The translations under genes and the position numbers were made by a program. Below, piece after piece: positions 52,301 to 61,163 of a DNA stretch of 64,000 bases; the stretch's first letter is position 1, and every line of letters starts with the position of its first letter. Origin of the DNA: Fibrobacter sp. (GTDB taxonomy: Bacteria > Fibrobacterota > Fibrobacteria > Fibrobacterales > Fibrobacteraceae); the NCBI GenBank assembly GCA_024398935.1, contig JAKSIH010000009.1, forward strand, positions 17,707-81,706, read 5' to 3'. The notes under the pieces are model-generated. The model made no database searches. It was given only the letters and a program-made list of their open reading frames with translations, and was not told where the DNA came from.

Positions 52301-53164
52301 ATGGAAAAAGAATTTGAAACGGCTCTAGAAGAACTACAGGGCATCAAGGTTACAGACCAAAAATCTGCAGAACATTACAACAGCGTCTTTAAGCGAATGG
52401 TTTCCGCTTCTATGCAGATTTGCGGCAGTACGGATTACGATAGCCTGGTTCAGGAAAAAACTGCCGCCGCGGAAAAAAAGTATGGCGTCAAGGTGGAGTT
52501 TAGCGAAGAGGCGACGGATGCCTACAAGAAATTGCGGGAACTGGTGCGTTTCGAGATGTACCGCGAAGCCTTGCTGAATAATCAGGAACGTGAAGTTTGC
52601 TGTACGGAATCTAATTTTGCCAAGGCCACCGCGATGATTCGCGGGGAACTGGACGCCATCGTTCCGGAAAACCAGAAGGAAGTTCTGGATTCCATGTGCT
52701 ATTCCCTCTATTCCGATTTCACGAAGTACTTTGTGTGCGCCACTTTCGACATGATTTCCGATGCGAAAATCTTCGGGATGAAGGAATTCCGTCCGCTACA
52801 GTTGAATGCCCTGGGTAAGGAAGTTCGCACCAATGTGAATGTTATTCACCAGCAGAACGGAAAGCCCCAGAAGTCCCAGACGGTGAGCAACTGGTTTAGG
52901 ACGGTCATGATCCTGCCGGGAATCCTTTTCCGTAAGCTTTACGGAGTGAGCATGGTGGAAATGTTTGAAGTGTCCCAGAAACTGGCTGACGACGCCGCTC
53001 ATATGTACAATGTTTTCGAAAAGAGCTATCAGTCTTTCTGCGCCGGGGACGAATATGAAATCCTGAAGGATTTTCTCTGGGAACTGGGCTTGAACGAATG
53101 CTTTACCGTTCGTCCTAAAACCACAGCTCCTGCAGATAAGGCAGGAAAGCCTGTGATGAACTAG
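52301..53164 (+). CDS. Hypothetical protein, predicted soluble and helical
   Basis: 287 residues, with AAAGGAA ribosome binding site. It has no signal peptide or membrane helix. The sequence is largely helical and acidic (FETALEELQGIKV, EEATDAYKKLRELVRFEMYREALL) with a few cysteines (CC at about 99-100). No motif recognised. It begins a run of three plus-strand genes of unknown function (with the DUF2569-like and 504-residue membrane proteins). TATATTTA at 52271-52278 is a possible promoter element. Confidence 0.8.
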   Translation: MEKEFETALEELQGIKVTDQKSAEHYNSVFKRMVSASMQICGSTDYDSLVQEKTAAAEKKYGVKVEFSEEATDAYKKLRELVRFEMYREALLNNQEREVCCTESNFAKATAMIRGELDAIVPENQKEVLDSMCYSLYSDFTKYFVCATFDMISDAKIFGMKEFRPLQLNALGKEVRTNVNVIHQQNGKPQKSQTVSNWFRTVMILPGILFRKLYGVSMVEMFEVSQKLADDAAHMYNVFEKSYQSFCAGDEYEILKDFLWELGLNECFTVRPKTTAPADKAGKPVMN

Positions 53165-53191
53165 GAATTGTTGGCGGTAGGAGGTTTTTAG

Positions 53192-53734
53192 GTGAAAGAC
53201 AAGAATGAATGGAAAGCTCGGTTAAGGGATGCCGAGGAAAAGCTGATTTCAGAAGAACAGTCTCCCTTGGACCAGGGCATGGGCGGGTGGCTTATCCTTG
53301 TTGGCATCGGGATTTGCCTGGGTCCCTTTTTACAGAGCTACTATCTGTATCAGGACTTGGCCGGGGTGTTTGATCCGACATTGTCCATGACGATTCAAAT
53401 GATTCCACCGCTTAAAGTTGACTTAATAATAGCCTTCGTTTCGGACATTCTCCTGTTTGCTCTCATTTGCCTATTGCCGTTTCTTTTCTTTACGAAGAAG
53501 AGGCTGTTTACAAAGGTCTATATCTTTACGCTGGTTTACGCTCTGTTACTTCCTGTAAGTTCAGCTTGCTTAGCGTATGTTGTAGTTCAGGTGTACGTGG
53601 GCAATCCATTCGTTTTTTCAGAAGTGCTTGAAGGAATAGATAAGAAGGAATTTATACGTAGCGCCGTGAAATGCTGTATCTGGATTCCCTATATGTGCTG
53701 CTCCTCCCGAGTGAAGCAAACTTTTGTTCGATAG
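53192..53734 (+). CDS. DUF2569-like membrane protein
   Basis: 180 residues from a GTG at 53192, seven bases after a perfect AGGAGG, which decides the start. An amphipathic N-terminus (KDKNEWKARLRDAEEKL) precedes GMGGWLILVGIGICLGPF, the start of DUF2569-type proteins (YdgK-like), and four membrane helices (about 33-52, 74-98, 105-130, 155-170). Function unknown. It lies 27 bp after the preceding gene and 16 bp before the next. Confidence 0.78.
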   Translation: MKDKNEWKARLRDAEEKLISEEQSPLDQGMGGWLILVGIGICLGPFLQSYYLYQDLAGVFDPTLSMTIQMIPPLKVDLIIAFVSDILLFALICLLPFLFFTKKRLFTKVYIFTLVYALLLPVSSACLAYVVVQVYVGNPFVFSEVLEGIDKKEFIRSAVKCCIWIPYMCCSSRVKQTFVR

Positions 53735-53750
53735 GCTGGGGAGAATACAA

Positions 53751-55265
53751 ATGAAGAAATCTTTGCTATCAACTTTCTGGGTTCTCCTTTTCGTAATTGT
53801 CTGTGCAGCCATTGCCTCTTATGAGCAGGATTCTATAACTCCTTCGACGCAATTCCCCGGCTTTCTTGCCCTTTTGATGCCGGTGCCTTGCCTGCTACTT
53901 CTGTTATGGCCTCGTAAAAATGTTAAAAGCCCCAAGGTGGGGCCAGTTGTCGTTGAATTGTCTATTGTCGGCTCTGTCCGGAATATAAAACGTCGCTGGC
54001 TCTTGTTGGTGTTTATCGCCTTGTGCGGGGTGACCGCCTTTGATTTATGGTGGCTAGGGTTTCCTGCTGCGTCGATGCTTGGGTTTGTATTCATTCTGGT
54101 CTGGCTTATCAATAAGGACCTGTCTGAATTGGCCTGCACCATTATTTCGGGTTGTGTAGCTGGTCTTTTGGTGGCCTTCTGTGCCATGACCCAGGTTCGT
54201 GTACTGGATTCGGATCAGCTGATGAATGCGGCCAAACAGATCGCCGCGTCTCAGGGAAAGAGCGTTCCTTCTGCAGAACCTTGCATCACTGCGGAAGATT
54301 CCGCCTTTGTCTATCAGTTGTTTTATTCCATGCGAAGTGAAGATTTTGTATTGACAAAGGAAAAACACGAAAAAATCCATAGACTCCAAAAAAGCTGTCC
54401 CGCTGATTTTGAGAACTATTCCGTACCGCTTAAACGAACTGCCAAGGACTATGATTTGTTCTTTGAAGAACTTCTGACTTCTGTAAGGATCGGTAAAGCA
54501 TTCCTTTCGGATGAGACCCGTAAGAGTTTGCCCAGTAACTTTGAAAATCGTCGTGCAATCATTCAGGAAACTTTGGATAAGGGCTATCTAATATATGACA
54601 ATCAGTTCTTTGTCGTCAATGATACTGGCGATGTCCTGAAATTAGGAAACGAAAGGAAACAATACTTTAATAGGATTTTCTCCCTTCTGGATTCCCTGAT
54701 GGATCCCGATCTTGTCCTTGAAAAGACGGATGAAATGGTGAAGGTGGAACAGCAGGCGGAAGTGTCGGCGCAGCGGGAGCGTGTGCTGCAGGAACGAAAG
54801 AGAGGATGCTTCTCACCCAAGGATTCCATCGCGTTGATGGGCATAATGGATAGCCTGTTGCAGAAGGATTATGGCGTTACGAAGGCAAGGCATGCCTTTT
54901 TCCAGAAGAATTTGAAAGATTGTCCGGAATTGATGGGAAGTAAAAAGCGGCTCTATGCTCATAGTCAAAAAAATTTCTATAAACTTCTTCTCTTTCATGA
55001 TGATATCATTCATTCGCTCTCCTGGGATTCCGTTTATGTTTCCGCTGAACGAAAAAATGCTGTGCCTCCCGAACAACTTGCTTTGCAAAATGAAACCATT
55101 CAAAAGTACCTAAAGAAGGATACCATTTACCCCAAGACACCGGACGAGTCGCCTTATGTCCCCGATTCCGCCCATGCAGTAAAGTGGAAGAATGGCCGTA
55201 TCAAGGTGTTTAGGAGATACATAATGAGATTGGATTCTCTCTATGATGAGAATCTTTTCAGGTAG
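53751..55265 (+). CDS. Membrane protein with large C-terminal soluble region, unknown
   Basis: 504 residues from the ATG at 53751. Four membrane helices occupy about residues 5-22, 33-52, 83-102 and 107-150. The remaining 350 residues are charged and helical, with two related segments of the type SPKDSIALMGIMDSLLQ and ITAEDSAFVYQLFYSM. That suggests an internal duplication: each is followed by KEKHEKIHRLQKSCP or KARHAFFQKNLKDCP. No family recognised. It is third in a three-gene unit and its stop is two bases from the stop of the convergent lipoprotein gene. Confidence 0.78.
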   Translation: MKKSLLSTFWVLLFVIVCAAIASYEQDSITPSTQFPGFLALLMPVPCLLLLLWPRKNVKSPKVGPVVVELSIVGSVRNIKRRWLLLVFIALCGVTAFDLWWLGFPAASMLGFVFILVWLINKDLSELACTIISGCVAGLLVAFCAMTQVRVLDSDQLMNAAKQIAASQGKSVPSAEPCITAEDSAFVYQLFYSMRSEDFVLTKEKHEKIHRLQKSCPADFENYSVPLKRTAKDYDLFFEELLTSVRIGKAFLSDETRKSLPSNFENRRAIIQETLDKGYLIYDNQFFVVNDTGDVLKLGNERKQYFNRIFSLLDSLMDPDLVLEKTDEMVKVEQQAEVSAQRERVLQERKRGCFSPKDSIALMGIMDSLLQKDYGVTKARHAFFQKNLKDCPELMGSKKRLYAHSQKNFYKLLLFHDDIIHSLSWDSVYVSAERKNAVPPEQLALQNETIQKYLKKDTIYPKTPDESPYVPDSAHAVKWKNGRIKVFRRYIMRLDSLYDENLFR

Positions 55266-55267
55266 AA

Positions 55268-56134
55268 TCAGTGGGCTTCCAGATTCATGACATCGGTACT
55301 GAACATGGTCCAGAGTCTTTCTGCAAAGGGCTCGGACCATTCCTTTTCTGGAGACACCCTGCTGGTAGTGGCCGCAGTGAAACCGGAGTATGTTAGGAAT
55401 ACCAGCTCTCCATAGCGGGCGTCCCAGAATGTCCAGAGAATCTTGTAGGTAAAGCCCCCGGATTTGCCTAGATCCGGATCCATGAAAACATCAAGCCGGA
55501 TGGGGATGGAAATGTATCGCAGTTCATACCGGGTGGCGATATCATTCAGAAGATTCTTGAGCTCCGCAGGTACATAGCGGGTGATGGGCTGCTCGATACC
55601 TTCCCGTTCTGTCCAGGGGGTGAAATCTTCCAGCTTCATGTCGTCTGCAAATTTGGACATGAGGATTTTGACCGCCAGGGTATCGAAGTAGCTGGAGTCT
55701 GCGTCGGGAAGGCGCATGCCGGGAAGCATCAGCTCCCTCTGCATTTTGGGGAATGCCTTTACGAAGAGGGAATCTTCCACGCGGGCAAGGTCGAAGTCCA
55801 GTGCGTCTGCACTATAGCTGTGGCAGAATCTGCACTTTTCGGTTCGGCCTGCAGTGACCTTTAATGCAGGAAAGACGCCCACGACAGCGGAAGAATCGAT
55901 GCGGCTGTAGGCAGCCTGGTTCCACTCGCGGTAATAAACTTCATCGGTGATTTTTAATTCAACATCGCCCCGGTTGCCGCATTCATCGCAGGGCCTGTCT
56001 GCCATATCGTCGCTACCACCTGCGATAGCCCCGTCTTTCATGTCCCGCATGCCGGCGCAGGAGGAAAGGATTGCTGCAAGACAGAGAAAAAATGCGACTT
56101 GCAGAATGTTTAATGATGTTGTCTTCTTGTTCAT
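55268..56134 (-). CDS. Lipoprotein with CxxC motifs, unknown function
   Basis: 288 residues from the ATG at 56132-56134 (MNKKTTSLNILQ), with GAGGGAAG upstream; an in-frame start at 56161 lacks a site. Lipobox LSSC with Cys near 26. CDECG (about 48-52) and CRFCH (about 99-103) form two CxxC-type pairs, which could bind metal or haem (CRFCH fits CxxCH) or be redox active. The rest (YELRYISIPIRLDVFMDP, GGFTYKILWTFWDARYGELVFLTYSG) looks like a beta-rich domain. It lies 46 bp after dtd on the same strand. Confidence 0.78.
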   Translation of the reverse strand: MNKKTTSLNILQVAFFLCLAAILSSCAGMRDMKDGAIAGGSDDMADRPCDECGNRGDVELKITDEVYYREWNQAAYSRIDSSAVVGVFPALKVTAGRTEKCRFCHSYSADALDFDLARVEDSLFVKAFPKMQRELMLPGMRLPDADSSYFDTLAVKILMSKFADDMKLEDFTPWTEREGIEQPITRYVPAELKNLLNDIATRYELRYISIPIRLDVFMDPDLGKSGGFTYKILWTFWDARYGELVFLTYSGFTAATTSRVSPEKEWSEPFAERLWTMFSTDVMNLEAH

Positions 56135-56180
56135 TACGGTATCTTCCCTCGGCAGTGTCATGGACAGGACCTTCGCTAAC

Positions 56181-56615
56181 CTATTCCAGCATGATGGTGA
56201 AAGGACCGTCGTTTACGAGGCTTACCTGCATGTCTGCCCCGAATCGTCCGGTTTCCACGACGGAAACTTCCTTGCGGCATTCTGCAATGATATATTCGTA
56301 CAAGTCATTTGCCAGCTGCGGGTTGCCTGCGCCGTTGAAGGTGGGGCGATTCCCCTTGTTGCAGTTGGCGTAAAGGGTGAACTGGGAAACCAGCAGCAAT
56401 TCCCCGTTCACGTCCTTGATGCTCAGGTTGGTCTTCCCGTTTTCGTCTGCAAAAATCCGAAGGTTCATCATCTTCCGGATCAGACGGTCTGCAGTTTCCT
56501 GCGAGTCTTCTTCGCCGACTCCAACCAGGACCATGTAGCCCTTGTTTATTTTACCCACGGTCTCTCCATCGATGTCCACCTGGGCCCTTGTCACTCGCTG
56601 AATCAAAAACTTCAT
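56181..56615 (-). CDS. dtd: D-aminoacyl-tRNA deacylase
   Basis: 144 residues from the ATG at 56613-56615 ([16 protein letters not shown]). The family motifs are [11 protein letters not shown] (SQxT) and VNDGPFT near the end (the Gly-cisPro motif). It hydrolyses D-amino acids, and also Gly mischarged on tRNA-Ala, from tRNA. TATATTTTG lies three bases before the ATG with no ribosome binding site. The gerW-like gene upstream ends in its own terminator, so dtd probably has its own promoter. Confidence 0.95.
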   Translation of the reverse strand: MKFLIQRVTRAQVDIDGETVGKINKGYMVLVGVGEEDSQETADRLIRKMMNLRIFADENGKTNLSIKDVNGELLLVSQFTLYANCNKGNRPTFNGAGNPQLANDLYEYIIAECRKEVSVVETGRFGADMQVSLVNDGPFTIMLE

Positions 56616-56653
56616 GGTCAAAATATAGACAAAAGGGGGCTTGCCTTGTCGAG

Positions 56654-56683
56654 ACGAAAAATGCCCGGTTGATTTAACCGGGC
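56654..56683 (-). terminator. Terminator of the GerW-like gene
   Basis: GCCCGGTT (56663-56670) pairs exactly with AACCGGGC (56676-56683). On the minus strand it is followed by ATTTTTCG. Confidence 0.82.
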
Positions 56684-56708
56684 TGCAAGCTCTTGCGGAG
56701 AGGAAAAA

Positions 56709-57044
56709 TTAGTCCGCCTTTTTCTTCTTGGCGATCTTGCCTACGACATCAGGGACAATGTCCATGATCTTGGTCATGAGCGTGGTGTCCTTGGAAATGG
56801 GCATGATGCGAACGTCCTCGCCGTTGATTACCAGGAAAGCGACGGGTTCTACGGTTGCGCCACCGCCGGATGCGGATGTTTCTCCCTTGTTCTGGTGGCC
56901 GCCGATGCCGAAGCCTACGGATACGCGGCTAACGGGGACGATTGTTGTATCACCTGCCTGGATGGCCTTTCCGATGACGGTATCGGCCTGGGTGATGAAA
57001 CGAAGTTTTTCTAAAAGTGTATCTGCGATTTTTTCAATAGCCAT
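56709..57044 (-). CDS. GerW/YtfJ-family protein
   Basis: 111 residues from the ATG at 57042-57044 (MAIEKIADTLLEKL). Features of the spore_YtfJ family are AIQAGDTTIVPVSRVSVGFG (about 28-47), a Gly-rich segment and VEPVAFLVINGEDVRI. The family is named for spore germination in Bacillus but is common in non-sporulating bacteria, where its role is unknown. It lies 13 bp after the lipoprotein gene, in the same unit. Confidence 0.88.
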   Translation of the reverse strand: MAIEKIADTLLEKLRFITQADTVIGKAIQAGDTTIVPVSRVSVGFGIGGHQNKGETSASGGGATVEPVAFLVINGEDVRIMPISKDTTLMTKIMDIVPDVVGKIAKKKKAD

Positions 57045-57057
57045 GGTTATAATATAA

Positions 57058-57882
57058 CTAAAAACGGGAGTCAAAAACACGGTCGCTAGCCGCAAAAAGC
57101 TTTCTTTCCAGGTCAAACCAGTCCAGGTAGCCCCATACCACAACCACTCGTCCACCGGCAAGCTGTGTTGCGATTCCCCGGGTGTCGTCCCCTGCGGTAA
57201 AATAGATGCAGTCGCTTTGGGCCATGATGCCCCGGGGCGTGATTTTTTTCAGCGTTTTTGCCCACTGGAGGTAGTCCTGCTGTTCTACAACATCCCAGCT
57301 GCGCGCCACGTTCCAGGTTAAGCCTGCACTTTGGTAGGTTTGTGATAGGGTGGGAAAGGTGGATTTTACGCCAAGAAAGGATTTGGTCTGTATGGAAAAT
57401 TTCCCGAAGACTCGTTTTTCCGAGGGAAGACTGAGAAATTCCTGGGGGAACCCGCCCTTGTATCCAGGGAAGTTCCTGACATAATCTTCAAGATCGCCGC
57501 GCTCGTATCTGCGGAAGCTGTCGTGGCTGAAAATGAAAATCCTGGAGTCCGCCCGAATGCTCTGTTCAAGAAAGTCTCCACGCAAAATGGTGTTACTTCC
57601 TTGAAAACGTCCGCTGTTCATGTAGTAGTCCAGGGCGTAGACGTCACTCTTGAAATCTAGGATGTCCACGTCCAGGGTGTCTCCAACTACAACAGGGTAG
57701 CGCAACCTGATTTCCTTCTCGACAAAATCGATCTTGTTCTTGCTGGAGTCTACGGAGACGACGATAGGCTTGATTTTCTTGTAGGAAATGTCCTGGTAGT
57801 TTATTGGAACGACGACTTCTTCCTTACACCCGGTGAGGGTGAATGCTGCTGAAAAAAGAAGTGCTGCCAGTAGAAATCTCAT
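57058..57882 (-). CDS. Predicted lipoprotein, DUF4837-like in position and length
   Basis: 274 residues. Lipobox LTGC with Cys19. The mature protein is mixed alpha/beta, with paired segments IFIFSHDSFRRYERGDLEDYV and RGIMAQSDCIYFTAGDDTRG. I recognise no motif with confidence; the DUF4837 suggestion rests on length, lipobox and general look only. It is the first gene of a two-gene unit with the GerW-like gene, 13 bp apart. It is separated from the FeS-motif gene by 68 bp of T-rich DNA. Confidence 0.72.
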   Translation of the reverse strand: MRFLLAALLFSAAFTLTGCKEEVVVPINYQDISYKKIKPIVVSVDSSKNKIDFVEKEIRLRYPVVVGDTLDVDILDFKSDVYALDYYMNSGRFQGSNTILRGDFLEQSIRADSRIFIFSHDSFRRYERGDLEDYVRNFPGYKGGFPQEFLSLPSEKRVFGKFSIQTKSFLGVKSTFPTLSQTYQSAGLTWNVARSWDVVEQQDYLQWAKTLKKITPRGIMAQSDCIYFTAGDDTRGIATQLAGGRVVVVWGYLDWFDLERKLFAASDRVFDSRF

Positions 57883-57950
57883 ACAGCGGAAAATTTAGTT
57901 TTTTTTTAGCGGGACCTTGGAATTGCCGTTTTGTAAATAGGGACCGTCGG

Positions 57951-58820
57951 TTAGACCGCGTACTTGCAGAACTTGTAGAGAGGGCATTTCTTGCAGGTCT
58001 TGAAATGGTCCTTGCAGATAAATTCCCTAGACCCCTTTTCCAGGAAGAACTGTAATCCGTGGGCTGCCGTCATAGGATTTGCTGGGGATAGTTCCAATAG
58101 CAGTTGAAATCCGGCTTTTTGCTTTTCTTCTGCAGTGAACTCTGAGAACTTCACGTACTTGCCGGGACCAAGAATCGATAGATACCGTCGCATTCCCATG
58201 GAAAGCGGGATTGGCGCTTTTCCGCGAGAGGGCTTGAGGGCGATTCCTAATCCTCGAGGGCTTTCTTCAGTGAATCGATAGATGGTGGCTACCGCCTTGG
58301 GTCTTGGCTTGCTTTTTCCCATGAAATAGACTTCGCCCAGGTCCCGCCAGATTTCTTCTGCCGTGCGGGAGGTTGCCCACAGCTCAAGTCCCGCATCGTT
58401 CGCTGCGGAGCTTCTGTCTGTCTTGCCCGTCGTGAGTCCATCTGTCTGGTGGTGCCGCACAAAGTTTCCCACACTCCAGAAAATCCCAGGCAGGTGTTCC
58501 TTCAGACTCCAGGATTTTCCCTGCAGAACCTGGTCTGCCACTGCAAGGATTTCCTCTTCTTTCGGGACTGGCAAGGTCCATAGTTTATCTTCGGGAAAGG
58601 ACTTGTAAAGAGCGACAAGCATACGCATGACATCTGTATATTCAATGTCCTGGAAGATGGCGCTCCCTAGAATGGTCCAGGCGATTTTGGCCTGGAGGGA
58701 TCTTGCCTTGCTGGAAATATAAATGATGGGGTCAGGAACTTCTGCAAAGGACTGGACAAAGTCTTGTGTGGCTTTGAACAGTACTGGCTCGCTGATGGCG
58801 AATCGCTTTGCAGAAATCAT
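57951..58820 (-). CDS. Uncharacterised protein with endonuclease-III-type [4Fe-4S] Cys motif
   Basis: 289 residues. The extreme C-terminus carries Cys269-x6-Cys276-x2-Cys279-x5-Cys285 (CKDHFKTCKKCPLYKFC), exactly the spacing of the FeS cluster loop of EndoIII/MutY DNA glycosylases. The N-terminal half is helical (ISEPVLFKATQDFVQSF, AKIAWTILGSAIFQD), compatible with the glycosylase fold. I do not find the helix-hairpin-helix LPGVGxKTA motif or a clear catalytic Lys/Asp pair. It may be a divergent or non-catalytic relative that binds DNA. It is 41 bp after psd on the same strand. Confidence 0.75.
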   Translation of the reverse strand: MISAKRFAISEPVLFKATQDFVQSFAEVPDPIIYISSKARSLQAKIAWTILGSAIFQDIEYTDVMRMLVALYKSFPEDKLWTLPVPKEEEILAVADQVLQGKSWSLKEHLPGIFWSVGNFVRHHQTDGLTTGKTDRSSAANDAGLELWATSRTAEEIWRDLGEVYFMGKSKPRPKAVATIYRFTEESPRGLGIALKPSRGKAPIPLSMGMRRYLSILGPGKYVKFSEFTAEEKQKAGFQLLLELSPANPMTAAHGLQFFLEKGSREFICKDHFKTCKKCPLYKFCKYAV

Positions 58821-58861
58821 GACGGGTTCTTTGTTTTGCTGCAGGGTGATTCTGCTCTTCG

Positions 58862-59713
58862 TTAAAGAGCTTCGCCTACCTTCACGGCCTGGCCAACGCG
58901 GTTCTTGAAAAGATCCGGGTTACGCTCGCGGATTTTCCTGTCGACAATCAGGATGACGGTGCTGCCCATCTCGAAGCGACCCAGTTCTCCGCCCTTCTCG
59001 ATTTCAATTTTCTTCTTGGGTTTCCAGTCGAAACGCTTCCTGTTGCGGGGAAGCTTGCCTGCGTTCACCAGCAACTTCTTGCTGTAGGAGACGCCAATGC
59101 GCCCCACGTTAGTGGCGCCAACCTTCACGACCAGCATTTCGGAACCGTCTTCCAGGCGCAGGTGGCTGGTGAGGCGTTCGTTGATGCTAAAGAGACCTTC
59201 GACCCGTTCCACGCTTCCTACGTTTACCGGCCAGAGGGTGCCCGGGCAATAGCTTGCCGCGGTCACTTCTGCCTTGGCGGGGCAGTGAATGCGGTGGTAG
59301 TTGAAGGGGGCCAGGTAAATCGTTGCAAATGCGCCACCCTCAAACTTCTTTGCCAGTTCCGCGTTTCGAAGAAGAGACTTCAAGGTGTATGTCTTTCCTT
59401 TGGCCTGAATCAGGCGGGGCTTGTCGTCAAAGACCGCTGTCTGGGAAAGTACGCCATCTACGGGGCTTACGATTTCAGCGTCAGCGATGGGGCGTGCACC
59501 CGGCTTCAGTCTGCGGATAAACAGTTCTCCGATGTTGGCGTAGTGTTCCAGCGGATATTCGGATTCTTCCATGTTCAGCTTGTAGTAGCGGCAGAACAGG
59601 TCGCGGGCCCAGGTACTGAAACCGGGAATGCGGAGGCGGGTGATGGCGCCGAATGCGCGGCTTACTGCGTTTTTCGGCAGCAACTTCATAAATACATAAA
59701 AAGCGGAATTCAT
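58862..59713 (-). CDS. psd: Phosphatidylserine decarboxylase proenzyme
   Basis: 283 residues. The self-cleavage site is Gly250-Ser251 in FEMGSTV, which makes the pyruvoyl group on the small alpha chain (251-283). Supporting residues are Asp86 (SPVDG) and His140/His143 (FNYHRIH). It makes phosphatidylethanolamine at the inner membrane. N-terminal hydrophobic residues may be the membrane contact. TACCTTTG lies five bases before the ATG without a ribosome binding site. The FeS-motif gene follows. Confidence 0.95.
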   Translation of the reverse strand: MNSAFYVFMKLLPKNAVSRAFGAITRLRIPGFSTWARDLFCRYYKLNMEESEYPLEHYANIGELFIRRLKPGARPIADAEIVSPVDGVLSQTAVFDDKPRLIQAKGKTYTLKSLLRNAELAKKFEGGAFATIYLAPFNYHRIHCPAKAEVTAASYCPGTLWPVNVGSVERVEGLFSINERLTSHLRLEDGSEMLVVKVGATNVGRIGVSYSKKLLVNAGKLPRNRKRFDWKPKKKIEIEKGGELGRFEMGSTVILIVDRKIRERNPDLFKNRVGQAVKVGEAL

Positions 59714-59718
59714 AAAGA

Positions 59719-59726
59719 CAAAGGTA
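59719..59726 (-). promoter_or_regulatory. TAnnTTTG element of psd
   Basis: TACCTTTG on the minus strand, five bases before the start codon; predicts a leaderless transcript. Confidence 0.45.
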
Positions 59727-59737
59727 GTAATTTTGGG

Positions 59738-61093
59738 CTAGTCCTGGATGCAACGGACCGGCAGATAATATTGCTTTGCTTCGGGGCGGGTGTCGTAATC
59801 CCCGCCCGCTCCGATTCTAGATCCGAGATTTCCATAAATGAAAGGAAAGTTTTCTTCCACCGGCTTGTCGGTAGATGTCCAATAGGCGATGTAGTCTGTT
59901 GACCCGACATCTTCTGCGTCACCGTTATAAGCGACGCCTGCTATGGTTGCGCCGAAACCGAACATATCCGTTCCGTGAGCCCGCCTGTAGTAGGAGTGTC
60001 CTTCCTCGATATTCTTGTCGCCAGGCTTGAGGAGTTTCTCTGCGCATTCTCTTTCGCTGAGATTGAAACAGCTGCCGTTTTCCATGAAGTGCCCCAGCGC
60101 ATAGACTAAGCGGAAGTCCAATAGTTCCTCGTTTTTTGAAAGGAGGTTTATCCAGGCCTTTTCCTTGGATGTTTTCGTGGCAATGTTTGTAAGTAAGGTT
60201 TCCCACTCCTTGATGTCGGGAAGATGAAAACCTGTAGGGCAGACTCCCTGTACGGGACCTTTTGGGGTGAAGGTCCTGTCTCTAAATTCAGGAGAGATTT
60301 GCATGGCGTCGGTCCAGGTGTAGATTTGCCCCCTGCTACAGTCCTTGCCGGGACACTGGCTGGTCGCAGTCCTGAATGCCAAATTTTCCGCAATCCAATG
60401 CTGTGTGCCGATTTTTACGACTCTGTAGTTTCTCCCGTCCCGAGAGTCCGTGATGGAACTTGCCGAAGAGGATATGTTCTTTTCTTTTTGGATGCAGCGG
60501 ACAGAAAAACCGCTTTTCTTTAGGCTATACTTGATGTTGCCCATTTTTAAGTCGTCGGAATTGACTGAAAAAATCCAGTCAAAGGCATGGGCTGCGTCGT
60601 CATCGGTTGCACTCCAGTAATAGCCCGTTTCGCCCCGCAACTTGAATTTCCCCGAGATGGCATTGCCTGCCAACACTGCTGAAAAACCAAAATCGTCCGT
60701 AGCCTGCTTTGCGTCAGGTGTATAGAAGGGGACAATCTCCTTCAGCGCCTTGCCTGCAGTTCCTTTTCCTTTCCTGGATTCTGCAAATTTCTTGAGGGTT
60801 TCCCAGTCGGAATTGTCGGGAAGGGACCATCCTTCGGGACAGGCCTGGATTGCATCGTTCCAACTGTATAGACGACCTTCCCATGCGCATTTTTCTGCGT
60901 TGAACGGCTCGTAGCACCAACTGTTCGGAGTCTTTGTCCGTAGATTCTCTTTCATCCAGACCTGATTCCCTATCTGGATCGTGTTATAGACATTTCCGTC
61001 CCTGTCGTTTACTTTTTTTACCAACGCATGATTTCCAGCGCTGGTATAGGAAAAAAATACTAGGGAAAGAAAGATAATTTGTACGGACTTCAT
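59738..61093 (-). CDS. Secreted protein with two FISUMP domains
   Basis: 451 residues from the ATG at 61091-61093, which begins a signal peptide (KSVQIIFLSLVFFSYTSAG); the longer frame is antisense to serC. Domain 1 (about 28-200) has NTIQIGNQVWMKENL, GRLYSWNDAIQACPEGW, LPDNSDWETLKKF, YYWSATDDDA and FSVRCIQ. Domain 2 (about 215-451) repeats the order: VVKIGTQHWIAENLA, GQIYTWTDAMQ, LPDIKEWETLL, AYWTSTD and LPVRCIQD. Such domains have a lectin-like fold and sit on the Fibrobacter cell surface. No NNC-rich variable segment is seen here. It follows the serC terminator on the same strand. Confidence 0.88.
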   Translation of the reverse strand: MKSVQIIFLSLVFFSYTSAGNHALVKKVNDRDGNVYNTIQIGNQVWMKENLRTKTPNSWCYEPFNAEKCAWEGRLYSWNDAIQACPEGWSLPDNSDWETLKKFAESRKGKGTAGKALKEIVPFYTPDAKQATDDFGFSAVLAGNAISGKFKLRGETGYYWSATDDDAAHAFDWIFSVNSDDLKMGNIKYSLKKSGFSVRCIQKEKNISSSASSITDSRDGRNYRVVKIGTQHWIAENLAFRTATSQCPGKDCSRGQIYTWTDAMQISPEFRDRTFTPKGPVQGVCPTGFHLPDIKEWETLLTNIATKTSKEKAWINLLSKNEELLDFRLVYALGHFMENGSCFNLSERECAEKLLKPGDKNIEEGHSYYRRAHGTDMFGFGATIAGVAYNGDAEDVGSTDYIAYWTSTDKPVEENFPFIYGNLGSRIGAGGDYDTRPEAKQYYLPVRCIQD

Positions 61094-61104
61094 GAAAATA
61101 AAAG

Positions 61105-61136
61105 TAAAAAAAATCCCGATGCCAAAGCACCGGGAT
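61105..61136 (-). terminator. Terminator of serC
   Basis: On the minus strand ATCCCGGTGC pairs with GCATCGGGAT around CTTT (one mismatch), followed by TTTTTTTAC. Confidence 0.88.
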
Positions 61137-61163
61137 CTTGAAAATGCTAGACCCGTATTTGGT

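Noticed and set aside
59738..60100. Variable region in the second FISUMP protein
   Set aside because: Its C-terminal codons are mixed at the third position and not A-poor, unlike the FISUMP gene at 25167.
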